Below are positions 1-6,601 of a stretch of DNA of 14,859 nt, piece after piece. The DNA is from Anaerolineae bacterium (GTDB taxonomy: Bacteria > Chloroflexota > Anaerolineae > Promineifilales > Promineifilaceae), in the NCBI GenBank assembly GCA_028277515.1, contig JANQGC010000148.1, forward strand, positions 1 through 14,859, in the 5' to 3' direction. The notes under the pieces were generated by a model. The model made no database searches. It was not told the origin of the DNA and saw nothing but the letters and a program-made list of their open reading frames with translations. How positions within the stretch are numbered: the first letter of the stretch is position 1; every line of letters starts with the position of its first letter. The translations under genes were made by a program, and so were the position numbers.

Positions 1-159
1 GTCCCGCGTCCCGGCCAGGATCACCCCTTCGCGGGCGATCACCGTAGTAACGAACAGGCCCTCTAATCCTTTACCCCTCAGGTACCACTCACTGCCCGCT
101 CTTTCGGCAAACACCAGACCATCTTTTGTTGCTAGAAGTAATGTCTCATTCAGTGCCAC
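1..159 (-). CDS. N-terminal fragment of a probable beta-propeller/BNR-repeat-like protein (partial at the left edge)
   Basis: This is an open frame of 53 codons that runs off the left edge, so it was found by reading the complementary strand rather than as a closed ORF. It starts at GTG (157-159), preceded by a clear AAGGAG ribosome binding site about 8 nt upstream. The peptide begins VALNETLLLATKDGLVFAER and continues with GSEWYLRGKGLEG and ends VILAGTRD. Short beta-strand blocks of the type 'LLLATKDGLVFAER ... VILAGTRDG' are typical of the first blade of sialidase/YCF48/BNR-like propeller proteins. That assignment is inferred from the strand pattern only, because the repeats lie outside the window. 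The start overlaps the end of a small upstream ORF (its TGA lies at 146-148), suggesting translational coupling. No signal peptide is visible. The product's role is unknown. Confidence 0.6.
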   Translation of the reverse strand, partial: MALNETLLLATKDGLVFAERAGSEWYLRGKGLEGLFVTTVIAREGVILAGTRD

Positions 160-305
160 GAATACGCTCCTTTTCAATCATCCAGATGTGCAGTTCAATG
201 GCCAACCAGCCTGCACAGCCGGATCACTATTCGCCAGTGCCCGGCTTCCTCCAGGGAATCACCCTTAAACAAATATACCGTTGTCATTTTACTCATATCA
301 ACCAT
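146..305 (-). pseudogene. Small ORF with a good ribosome site, apparently frameshifted
   Basis: An ATG at 303-305 is preceded by GGAG (312-315) with a 6-nt spacer. The frame reads MVDMSKMTTVYLFKGDSLEE and on through HWRIVIRLCRLVGH, then stops at 195-197 (36 aa). A second frame opens just before that stop and reads AGWLAIELHIWMIEKERIR, ending in a TGA at 146-148 that overlaps the GTG start of the propeller-like gene. The two pieces look like one protein of about 52 residues split by a single-base shift near 200-220. The combined length of 160 nt is not a multiple of three, as expected. The family is not recognised. Alternatives are a genuine 36-aa protein or a sequencing or assembly error. The context (the frame ends at the start of the next gene) favours a once-functional, co-translated small gene. 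Confidence 0.35.
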
Positions 306-337
306 GATGCTCTCCAAGTGTCGGTTTCATTTTGGGG

Positions 338-349
338 TATTGTACAATA
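338..349. promoter_or_regulatory. 12-bp perfect palindrome, possible operator or -10 region
   Basis: TATTGTACAATA is a perfect dyad 33 bp upstream of the small ORF start at 305 on the minus strand. Read on that strand it contains TACAAT, a fair -10 hexamer, but no convincing -35 lies at the right distance. It may be an operator or part of the promoter for the small ORF and the propeller-like gene. The evidence is symmetry and position only. Confidence 0.25.
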
Positions 350-383
350 TGGGATCGTCGATAGGCCCGTTAATAATTCAACA

Positions 384-478
384 ATTCGCGATTCTACCTG
401 TAGCACGAACATTCCTGTTTGTGGCCTGCGCAAGTAAGAATGCTTATGCTACTGTGCGAATGCGCATTCGCGATTCTA
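384..478. repeat. Hairpin cluster bracketed by a 13-bp direct repeat, downstream of the permease gene
   Basis: The exact 13-mer ATTCGCGATTCTA occurs at 384-396 and again at 466-478; the second copy overlaps the permease stop codon. Between and over them lie three hairpins. At 404-423, CACGAACA pairs with TGTTTGTG around loop TTCC, with one G-T pair. At 430-449, CTTATGC pairs with the left arm around loop AATG, with a 2-nt bulge. At 456-471 is the perfect palindrome GCGAATGCGCATTCGC. The cluster fills the space just 3' of the permease gene, so it could act as a transcription terminator or mRNA stabiliser, but no T-tract follows. The style (stems of 6-9 bp, 4-nt loops) matches the hairpin string between mtnA and plsY. 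The rest of the 160-383 gap also holds the palindrome TATTGTACAATA (338-349). Confidence 0.55.
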
Positions 479-2260
479 ACCGGGGAAAAGAGGCCAGAAA
501 ATAGGCAGGAAAATCATGGAGACGATGAGCAGCAGAATCGTCAGCAGAAAACCGACGCGTGCGTAGTCAGTGAATTTATACCCTCCAGGCCCGAAAACGA
601 GCACATTGGCCTTGTGTCCCACGGGCGAAAGAAAGCTGGTGGCTGCGCCGATGACCACGGCCATGGTAAAGGTTTTATAGTTCGCTCCCAGGCCAACGGC
701 CGTGTCCAGGGCAATAGGCACAATGAGCACAATCGCTGCGGCATTCGACATCGGTTGGGTGACCAGGGCGGCCAACAAGTAAATACCGGCCAGGGCGGCA
801 ACGGGACCATATGGACCTAAACTGTCGAGCATCAGATCGGCCAAAAAGAGCGCCGTGCCCGTCTGTTGCATGGCCAATCCCAGGGGCAGCATGCCCGCTA
901 CCAGAAACACCGTGCGCCAATCCACACTATCATACGCTTCCTCAATGGTTAGCGCCCCAGACAAGATCATGATCATGGCCGCGATGACCATCGCCAGGGA
1001 GATCTCCATGCTGGTGAAGAGTACCAGGCCAATGGCCGACAACAAAGCCAGTATAGCGATGGGCGCCTTGCTACGACGAAATTCATTCGCCTTAACCGGC
1101 TCCAGCACCTGGAAATTGCGCGACTCATCCAGCCCTTCTAAACGGTGCTGTGGCCCTTGTAGGAGCAGAGAATCGCCAAATTGCAGTGGAATGTCGCGCA
1201 GACGCTTGGTGAGCACCTCCCCGGCACGGGAAATGGCCAGGGTCGTGTAACCATAACGCTCGCGAAAATGGATGTCGTCCAGGCTCAGCCCGGCAATGTG
1301 CGAATTCGGAGCCAATGTTGCTTCGATGACTTGGATATCGGCCGGTTCCAGGCTGTCGATGTCCAGTTCATAATTCTCATCAACGGCCAGTCCCAGGGAT
1401 TTGCTGGCATCAACAATCTGTGAAGCTGAGGTTTCTACAATTAGTAGATCACCGGTGTGAATTATCGTATCGCGCTGCGCCGGAAATTGCTGGCCATCGC
1501 GATGAATGGCCAACACCGTGACATCGTATTCCTGACCCAGGCGAGATTCAAACAAGGTTTTTCCGTTGAGCGGGCTGGATCGGGTGACGCGCACCTCGGC
1601 GACATAATCACGTAACTGCTTGATGTCATCCTGGGCATGAGCGCCGACGCGGATTGGCAGCAGCCTGCGGCCGATAAAGATCATATACAACACACCGGTG
1701 AGCAGGACTACCACGCCTATGGGTGTAAATTCAAAGAACCCGAAAGTGGGCAGCCCCCGTTCGGCCAGGATACCTGCCGCCAAAATATTGGCTGGTGTGC
1801 CGATCAGAGTCATTTTGCCGCCCAATAACGAAGCAAAGGCCAGTGGAATCAGCATCTTGGAGACCGGCACGTCTGTGCGCCTGGAAATGCCGATCACCGC
1901 CGGCAGCAGCATGGCCACCGCCCCCACATTGTTCATGAAAGCGGACATCAGCCCAACGGTGAGCATGATCGTAGCAATCAACCGCATCTCACTCGCGCCG
2001 GCAACCCGGAAAATCAAATTCCCCATCGAATCCGCCACCCCTGTTTTGAACAAGCCGCCGGACACCATGTAAACGGCCCAAACGGTGATCACGGCCGAGT
2101 TAGAAAATCCGGAAAATAGTTCTTCAGGGGGAATTAAGCCCAGCACACCAACGGAGATGAGAACCAGCATCGCTACAACATCAACGCGCAGCTTCTCCGT
2201 GGCAAAAAGGATCAAGGCAGCCAAAATGATGAAAAGGGTCAGAGCGATATCTATCGTCAA
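476..2260 (-). CDS. SLC13-family anion permease with two central TrkA-C (RCK_C) domains
   Basis: This 594-aa inner-membrane transporter probably imports a divalent anion (sulfate, dicarboxylate or similar) with a cation; the substrate cannot be read from sequence. Hydrophobic segments run from residue 5 to about 200 and again from about 400 to the end. The SLC13-type motifs NNVGAVAMLLP (110-120) and GGKMTLIGTPAN (148-159) lie in the first half. A matching TQPMSNAAAIVL and SPVGHKAN pair lies in the second half, as expected for the inverted-repeat fold. Two cytosolic RCK_C-like domains sit between them (about 225-285 and 310-372; each ends in 'GDxLLxx' strands). This architecture and length are normal for the family. 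The start is TTG: GAGGAG lies 9 nt upstream and no better in-frame start is near. It appears to be transcribed alone. Confidence 0.88.
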   Translation of the reverse strand: MTIDIALTLFIILAALILFATEKLRVDVVAMLVLISVGVLGLIPPEELFSGFSNSAVITVWAVYMVSGGLFKTGVADSMGNLIFRVAGASEMRLIATIMLTVGLMSAFMNNVGAVAMLLPAVIGISRRTDVPVSKMLIPLAFASLLGGKMTLIGTPANILAAGILAERGLPTFGFFEFTPIGVVVLLTGVLYMIFIGRRLLPIRVGAHAQDDIKQLRDYVAEVRVTRSSPLNGKTLFESRLGQEYDVTVLAIHRDGQQFPAQRDTIIHTGDLLIVETSASQIVDASKSLGLAVDENYELDIDSLEPADIQVIEATLAPNSHIAGLSLDDIHFRERYGYTTLAISRAGEVLTKRLRDIPLQFGDSLLLQGPQHRLEGLDESRNFQVLEPVKANEFRRSKAPIAILALLSAIGLVLFTSMEISLAMVIAAMIMILSGALTIEEAYDSVDWRTVFLVAGMLPLGLAMQQTGTALFLADLMLDSLGPYGPVAALAGIYLLAALVTQPMSNAAAIVLIVPIALDTAVGLGANYKTFTMAVVIGAATSFLSPVGHKANVLVFGPGGYKFTDYARVGFLLTILLLIVSMIFLPIFWPLFPG

Positions 2261-2344
2261 AAAACAAATCTCCTCGTTTTGACTTACCTCACCTTTATTC
2301 CAGTCGTTTGAAAGAGTTTTTAATTGGGTTTGTAGTAACGGCTT

Positions 2345-2450
2345 ATGAATCTTGTTTATTTAAATGGGTAAACCTCGTAACCGCGAAATCCATTTCGCGC
2401 TCTTGTAACGAGGAATGGAATCCTCGGTTACGTTTACCTATTTATTTTGT
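2345..2450 (+). repeat. Dispersed two-hairpin element, copy 1
   Basis: The core at 2377-2431 is bounded by the inverted ends GTAACC and GGTTAC. It encloses two hairpins: CGCGAAA/TTTCGCG with loop TCCA (2383-2400 region) and CGAGGA/TCCTCG (2409-2426). The right hairpin is itself preceded by GTAAC, so its stem can extend through GTAAC/GTTAC. A second copy lies in the opposite orientation at 12535-12639. Homology reaches beyond the core, from ATGAATCTTGT on the left to ATTTATTTTGT on the right (about 105 bp in all). The first 23 bases of the core are identical between copies; differences concentrate in the linker and the loop. There is no coding capacity. It resembles a REP- or MITE-like palindromic element. 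Confidence 0.85.
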
Positions 2451-2527
2451 AAAGCTTAATTAGCCGTTGCACCACTGAAGCGGTTGCTACGAACCATCCG
2501 GCAGCAGATGCGGATTAAACTACGAGG

Positions 2528-2556
2528 TTGAATCGGTGATATTTATAAGCTATATG
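2528..2556 (+). promoter_or_regulatory. Possible promoter upstream of the methyltransferase
   Basis: TTGAAT (2528-2533) and TATATG (2551-2556) are separated by 17 nt. Each matches four of six consensus positions for a housekeeping sigma factor. It lies in an AT-rich tract about 200 nt before the methyltransferase start. AT-rich DNA produces such pairs by chance, so support is weak. Confidence 0.25.
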
Positions 2557-2752
2557 TCAGAGTGCAGTTTGTATTTTACCAGAAAAAGGTGGGAGATAAA
2601 GATAATGAAATCAACTTCGTCTAACTGACAACCAAAGCGCGCACGCAAAAGCTCTTAAGGCAAAATAACTTAGGAAATTGACGATAGTTAAGCGTAGTTG
2701 GATAATGGATCCATTGATGTTGGAGAAGTATTTGAACTAAGCGGGCGTCAAA

Positions 2753-4756
2753 GTGGTTAGCACCGGTGAAGTACCTCAAATTGACACAGATTTTGCTATC
2801 GAATTTGCTAATGAAGTTGCGCATTTAGAAGCTTACAACAAACATCTTTATCGTCCCAACACTTATCTACACAAGTGGTGGGCACGACGCTGCGGAACAA
2901 CGTTCCGTTTAATTTTGAAGCATTTAGTAGAAAACCCACACACGCAAGATTTTTACATGCCCGGTGGGCTTGAAGGTAAGGTGATTCTCGACCCAATGAT
3001 GGGTGGAGGTACGACGCTGCATGAAGCCATTAGGATGGGGGCCAATGTTATTGGTGCTGATTTAGACCCTATCCCTGTGCTGCAGGCTAGAGCGACGTTG
3101 TCAGAGGCGTCTCTTAATAGATTGGAGATAGTTTTTGATGAGGTGCATCAGGCTGCGAGAAAAAAATTAAAGAGGTACTTTACCACCAGCGCCCCCTGTT
3201 GTGGAAGGTCCACGGAGCTTCAATATGTCCTTTTTGGCCAAAAGAAGAAGTGTAATTGCGGTGATGTAATACTGGTCGATTCGTACATACTAAGACATGA
3301 GTCCGATGGCTCAAAGGTGCGAATTGACCCTAAGTCGGGCATTATATATCGTATTCAGAAGCCAGAAGAGTCAAGCGCAATTCCAGGGCAATCAGACGGA
3401 GAGCGAGACCTGTTTGTTGAAAAGAGTGTGCGCAGTTGCGTCATTTGTTCTGAACCTTATGAGGAATATACGGAGCTACCATTCTACCAGAGATTTCACC
3501 CTATTGCGGTAGTTGGACCATGCAATTGTGAAACGAACGGGGGATACAATCTGTTTTTTAAGAAGCCAGATGCTCAAGACTTACAGAAAATTGAATCAGC
3601 CAATAAGCGCCGGCCAAGATATGCTCGCAAACAAAGACAATTTGTAGTACAGCCTGGTCCTAAATCCAATGATTTGCTTGCGCATGGGATTCCAACGTAT
3701 TTGGATTTATTCTCCAGCCGACAACTCTTGTATATTACTGAGATGATACGATTGCTTAACCCCCTTGATGGTTTGCTTAAACTAAACTTGGGCTTGCTTG
3801 TATCTACGTCACTGGAATTTAATTCCATGTTATGTGGGTATAAGGGGGGGAATGTTCATCGCCCTGGAGCTATACGGCATGTCTTTTCTCATCATGCTTA
3901 TTCTTTTCCCTATACGGCACTTGAAAACAATCCTCTGTCAAAGAAAAAAAGTTCAGGAACATTGATTAGCCTTTTTAACGCTCGCATTCGTCGAGGTAAA
4001 AAGTGGGCGGAGGCACCTGTAGAGCGGCTTGTTGAGAACGGCAAAGTAATTGGTAAGAAGTTGATACATGGAGAACAAGATTTTGGATTAGAGGTGGAAG
4101 AACAGCACCATCTCGACCGCAGGGGACGCAAATTTATGCTTATTCAAGGCAGCTCGGTATCTCTACCCCTGGAGCCCAATAGCGTTGATTACGTTGTTAC
4201 TGACCCCCCCTATTTCGATAACGTTCAGTATAGTGATTTGTCGAATTTTTTCCGTGTCTGGTTGATGCAGATTTTCGGAAACGATGCTAAGTGGAAACTC
4301 AATATTAGACAGTCAGCAGTAGACCTGCACACCAATAGCAACGGTCAATACGAGAATGTTTTGGCTAGAATATTTAAAGAGTGCCATCGCGTTCTATACA
4401 AAGACGGTGGAAGATTGATTTTCACGTTCCATCAATGGAACCCAAAAGGATGGGCTGCGTTGACAATTGCCTTGAAAAAGGCTCAGTTTATCCTGACGAA
4501 TCGCTATGTGATTCATGCGGAGAATATCGCTTCCGTCCATATAGCCAATATGGAAGCACTGCATCATGATGCAGTGCTTATACTTTCGCCCAGGTTAACA
4601 AACAATAGTGAATCTACATTTTTGTTGCCGAATAAGTTAGATAGGGGGTCGAGCGAAAAATTTACCCATGATTGTTCTTCAGCATTAGGCTGGATGCTCA
4701 ATAATAATGTGAGTGCAAGACAGATAAAGAAACTTTGGAAACGACTGCTGGATTAA
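2753..4756 (+). CDS. Zn-ribbon adenine-specific DNA methyltransferase (COG1743/DUF1156-like), orphan
   Basis: This 667-aa enzyme probably methylates adenine N6 (or cytosine N4) in DNA using S-adenosylmethionine. The N-terminus has HKWWARR (40-46), the signature of this family. The SAM-binding motif I is DPMMGGGTT (80-88) and the catalytic motif IV is DPPY (484-487), the amino-methyltransferase order. Between them is a large insert with two cysteine clusters, CC...CxC at 149/150/167/169 and CxxC...CxC at 229/232/257/259, consistent with zinc ribbons. A sampled 60-nt stretch (3541-3600) is 37% GC against 60% for a sampled stretch of the carotenoid locus (7081-7140), so the gene looks foreign. 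The start at GTG 2753 is the first possible after an in-frame TAA (2738-2740), but it lacks a good ribosome site; a later start is possible. No intact endonuclease or specificity subunit adjoins. Confidence 0.82.
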   Translation: MVSTGEVPQIDTDFAIEFANEVAHLEAYNKHLYRPNTYLHKWWARRCGTTFRLILKHLVENPHTQDFYMPGGLEGKVILDPMMGGGTTLHEAIRMGANVIGADLDPIPVLQARATLSEASLNRLEIVFDEVHQAARKKLKRYFTTSAPCCGRSTELQYVLFGQKKKCNCGDVILVDSYILRHESDGSKVRIDPKSGIIYRIQKPEESSAIPGQSDGERDLFVEKSVRSCVICSEPYEEYTELPFYQRFHPIAVVGPCNCETNGGYNLFFKKPDAQDLQKIESANKRRPRYARKQRQFVVQPGPKSNDLLAHGIPTYLDLFSSRQLLYITEMIRLLNPLDGLLKLNLGLLVSTSLEFNSMLCGYKGGNVHRPGAIRHVFSHHAYSFPYTALENNPLSKKKSSGTLISLFNARIRRGKKWAEAPVERLVENGKVIGKKLIHGEQDFGLEVEEQHHLDRRGRKFMLIQGSSVSLPLEPNSVDYVVTDPPYFDNVQYSDLSNFFRVWLMQIFGNDAKWKLNIRQSAVDLHTNSNGQYENVLARIFKECHRVLYKDGGRLIFTFHQWNPKGWAALTIALKKAQFILTNRYVIHAENIASVHIANMEALHHDAVLILSPRLTNNSESTFLLPNKLDRGSSEKFTHDCSSALGWMLNNNVSARQIKKLWKRLLD

Positions 4757-4778
4757 TCGCAGGGCAGGCAGGAGTTTA

Positions 4779-4823
4779 ATGGCTCTTAATATTGTGGAAT
4801 GGTTTGGTCATTGGGGATCGTAA
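4779..4823 (+). pseudogene. 14-codon stub, possibly the start of a deleted restriction gene
   Basis: An ATG lies 22 nt after the methyltransferase stop, with AGGAG (4770-4774) just upstream, as expected for the next gene of an operon. It reads MALNIVEWFGHWGS and then stops. From memory, NotI-type restriction endonucleases begin with an 'NFIAEFFGH'-like block, and 'LNIVEWFGH' is similar. The stub could therefore be the N-terminus of a cognate nuclease whose body was lost. This is inference from nine residues; a chance ORF is quite possible. The sequence after 4823 runs straight into the 3' end of mtnA. Confidence 0.25.
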
Positions 4824-4849
4824 AGCAATATGCAAAAAAGGCTTATTCT

Positions 4850-5893
4850 TTATTGATTCATCAACTCCGCCAGGTTTTCTTCATAGGGCGGATATACAAT
4901 CCCTTTCTCGGTAATGATCGCCGTAATATATTGGGCCGGGGTGACGTCAAATGCGGGATTGCCGGCCGGCGTGCCGTCGGGGGTAATCTGCCAGGTGCCG
5001 ACATGGGTCACTTCGCCAGGGTCCCGTTCCTCGATTTCAATCGCATCCCCATTCGGCGTGTCCATGTCGATGGTTGATGTCGGCGCAGCAACGTAAAAAG
5101 GCACGCCTAAGGCGTGGGCGGCCAGGGCCAGGTTAAAGGTGCCGATCTTATTGGCCACATCCCCATTGGCAGCCACGCGATCACAGCCCACCACGCACAG
5201 ATCGACGCCCTGCGTGCGCATGAAATGGCCTGATGCGCCATCGACGATAACCCGGAAAGGGATGCCTTGCTGCTGTAGTTCGTAAGCGGTCAGACGGCCG
5301 CCTTGCAGCCGCGGCCGTGTTTCATCCACCAGGGCAAACACCTCCTTACCCTGCTCATGGGCGGTGCGGATGATGCCTAACGCCGTGCCGTAATCGACCG
5401 TGGCCAGGCTGCCCGTGTTGCAGTGGTGAATGATCGTCGCCTTTTGCGGAATGAGCGGCAGCGCATTGCGGCCGATCTGCTTATTGATCTGCACATCTTC
5501 GTCGGCGATGGCCTGCGCTTCGGCCAGGGCCGCTTTCTGAAGGCTAGCGACGTCGTTTAATTCAGGGTCGGACAGGCGTTTCATCATGCGCCTGATCGCC
5601 CAGGAGAGATTGACCGCAGTCGGCCGCGCCTGGTGCAGCAGATGCGCCGCCGCCGCTAATTCTTCCCGCAGCGCATCAACGTCCTCACCCTGGCTGTTCT
5701 GCGTAACCAAGCACAGGCCATAAGCCGCCGCCGCGCCAATTGCCGGCGCGCCGCGGATGACCATATCGCGAATCGCCTCGGCTACTTCTTCGGCCGTTTC
5801 ATATTCATTATAAACCGTCTCGTGCGGCAGTTTGCGCTGGTCGAGCATACGCACACGGCCGTCTTGCCAGGAAATACTGTTGAATTGACTCAT
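4850..5893 (-). CDS. mtnA: S-methyl-5-thioribose-1-phosphate isomerase
   Basis: This cytosolic enzyme of the methionine salvage pathway converts methylthioribose-1-phosphate to methylthioribulose-1-phosphate. The 347-aa length is typical. Family motifs are clear: RGAPAIG (47-53), [10 protein letters not shown] with catalytic Cys158, and [17 protein letters not shown] with catalytic Asp238. Both catalytic residues are present, which favours MtnA over the related eIF2B/ribose-1,5-bisphosphate isomerases. The start is ATG at 5891-5893, with GAGGT a few bases upstream. No other methionine-salvage gene is adjacent in the window, so the gene stands alone between the methyltransferase (convergent) and the hairpin string upstream. 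Confidence 0.95.
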   Translation of the reverse strand: MSQFNSISWQDGRVRMLDQRKLPHETVYNEYETAEEVAEAIRDMVIRGAPAIGAAAAYGLCLVTQNSQGEDVDALREELAAAAHLLHQARPTAVNLSWAIRRMMKRLSDPELNDVASLQKAALAEAQAIADEDVQINKQIGRNALPLIPQKATIIHHCNTGSLATVDYGTALGIIRTAHEQGKEVFALVDETRPRLQGGRLTAYELQQQGIPFRVIVDGASGHFMRTQGVDLCVVGCDRVAANGDVANKIGTFNLALAAHALGVPFYVAAPTSTIDMDTPNGDAIEIEERDPGEVTHVGTWQITPDGTPAGNPAFDVTPAQYITAIITEKGIVYPPYEENLAELMNQ

Positions 5894-5909
5894 GGTAACC
5901 TCGCATTTT

Positions 5910-6039
5910 GTAAAACAAACTTTCCAGTTTGTTTACAGTCGCAAGCTGGAAAGCATGCGCTACACCGTAAAACAAATTGCCCAATTTGATCCCTGCGCAA
6001 AAAAGGCTTTTTGCGTTACAGGCGCAAACAAGAATGTTT
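5910..6039. repeat. String of five consecutive short hairpins filling the mtnA-plsY gap
   Basis: Five inverted repeats follow one another, each with a 4-nt loop. (1) 5913-5934: AAACAAACT stem, loop TTCC, perfect 9 bp, extended outward by GTA/TAC. (2) 5940-5959: CGCAAGCT/AGCATGCG, loop GGAA, 7 of 8 paired. (3) 5973-5988: CAAATT/AATTTG, loop GCCC, perfect. (4) 5996-6015: CGCAAAAA/TTTTTGCG, loop AGGC, perfect 8 bp. (5) 6026-6039: AAACA/TGTTT, loop AGAA, reaching the plsY stop codon. The stems differ in sequence from one another, so this is not a simple tandem repeat. Hairpin 4 could terminate plsY transcription, though no T-run follows. Similar hairpins occur at 404-471, and the dispersed element at 2345/12535 uses the same design. 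Confidence 0.75.
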
Positions 6040-6601
6040 ACATTGCTGAAAACTCCCTTCTCTGCTTCCACAGCAACACGGCCGTTATCCCCAACCAAAC
6101 CGCCAACCAGGTCCATTCGACGCCAATGATCAAGAAAACGGCCAGTTGGGTCAGCGACCCGCCAATCACCGCCCAGGCATCTTTTTTGGTCAGCAGCAGC
6201 CAGAAAATGAATGCCAGGCCAAGAACGATCGGTCCAACCCAGACGGTCAGCCCCGTCCAGACACCAAAAGTGACGGCCAGGGCCTTGCCGCCCTGAAAGC
6301 CAAGGAATGGAGAAAAGGCATGGCCAAGCACAGGAGCAACCGCAAACAGGACCAACGGCCATCCTTGCCAGCCAAAGGAGAAATTTGCCAGGGCAACGGG
6401 AATTAAACCTTTGAAGCCATCAGCGAGGAGGGCGATCATGCCCCAGACCGGCCCGCCGGCTTGCCAGACGTTGGCTGCTCCCGGATTGCCGTCTCCTACC
6501 TGGCGAATGTCCAGGCCCAATCCCCAACGGCCGATCCACACCGACAGCGGAAGCGCCCCGCAGAGAAAAGCCAGGAGGATGCCGGTGAGGGTCAGGATCA
6601 C
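6038..6601 (-). CDS. plsY: Acyl-phosphate:glycerol-3-phosphate acyltransferase
   Basis: This integral membrane enzyme (187 aa, normal size) transfers an acyl group from acyl-phosphate to glycerol-3-phosphate, the first step of phospholipid synthesis. The family motifs are present: GDGNPGAAN (36-44, the glycine-rich block, with Ala in place of the usual Thr before Asn), FKGLIPV (63-69) and GHAFSPFLGFQGGK (93-106). At least five hydrophobic segments surround them. The start is GTG at 6599-6601, which overlaps the TGA of the upstream epimerase in a GTGA junction, so translation is coupled. It is the last gene of the lycopene cyclase-epimerase-plsY unit. Confidence 0.93.
   Translation of the reverse strand: MILTLTGILLAFLCGALPLSVWIGRWGLGLDIRQVGDGNPGAANVWQAGGPVWGMIALLADGFKGLIPVALANFSFGWQGWPLVLFAVAPVLGHAFSPFLGFQGGKALAVTFGVWTGLTVWVGPIVLGLAFIFWLLLTKKDAWAVIGGSLTQLAVFLIIGVEWTWLAVWLGITAVLLWKQRREFSAM

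Larger units (their letters stand above)
2261..2752. other. 492-bp AT-rich intergenic region between divergent genes
   Basis: The gap separates the leftward permease from the rightward methyltransferase. It contains the dispersed hairpin element (2345-2450), a weak promoter-like pair TTGAAT-17 nt-TATATG (2528-2556), and a ribosome-site-like GGTGGGAG followed by ATG at 2605 that opens only a 7-codon ORF (MKSTSSN). It also holds a decayed-looking frame at 2609-2740 interrupted by one stop, ending DPLMLEKYLN. I see no RNA gene. The remnants may mark where foreign DNA entered together with the methyltransferase. Confidence 0.4.

Noticed and set aside
419..820. 133-codon plus-strand ORF opposite the permease 3' end
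   Set aside because: It has low-complexity, His/Gln/Gly-rich content typical of a complementary-strand shadow. The permease frame is well supported.
2619..2693. attC-like integron recombination site (GTCTAAC ... GTTAAGC)
   Set aside because: The end boxes fit RYYYAAC and GTTRRRY, but they are not mutually complementary at two positions. The interior is not palindromic and there is no integrase or cassette, so chance is the better explanation.
4832..4850. Rho-independent terminator between the methyltransferase and mtnA
   Set aside because: The A-rich and T-rich stretches do not form a convincing GC-containing stem followed by a T-run on either strand.
4799..5077. 92-codon plus-strand ORF starting in the methyltransferase-mtnA gap (MVWSLGIVKQYAKKAYS)
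   Set aside because: Most of it lies antisense to mtnA, and there is no good start signal. The first residues look protein-like only by chance.
5910..6039. CRISPR array
   Set aside because: The repeated structures have different sequences and no constant repeat/spacer period, and no cas gene is present.
6038..6601. PlsY as a dedicated carotenoid-glycoside acyltransferase
   Set aside because: The sequence carries the standard PlsY motifs and size, so the normal glycerol-3-phosphate role is the simplest reading. CrtO-type acyltransferases have not been recognised here.
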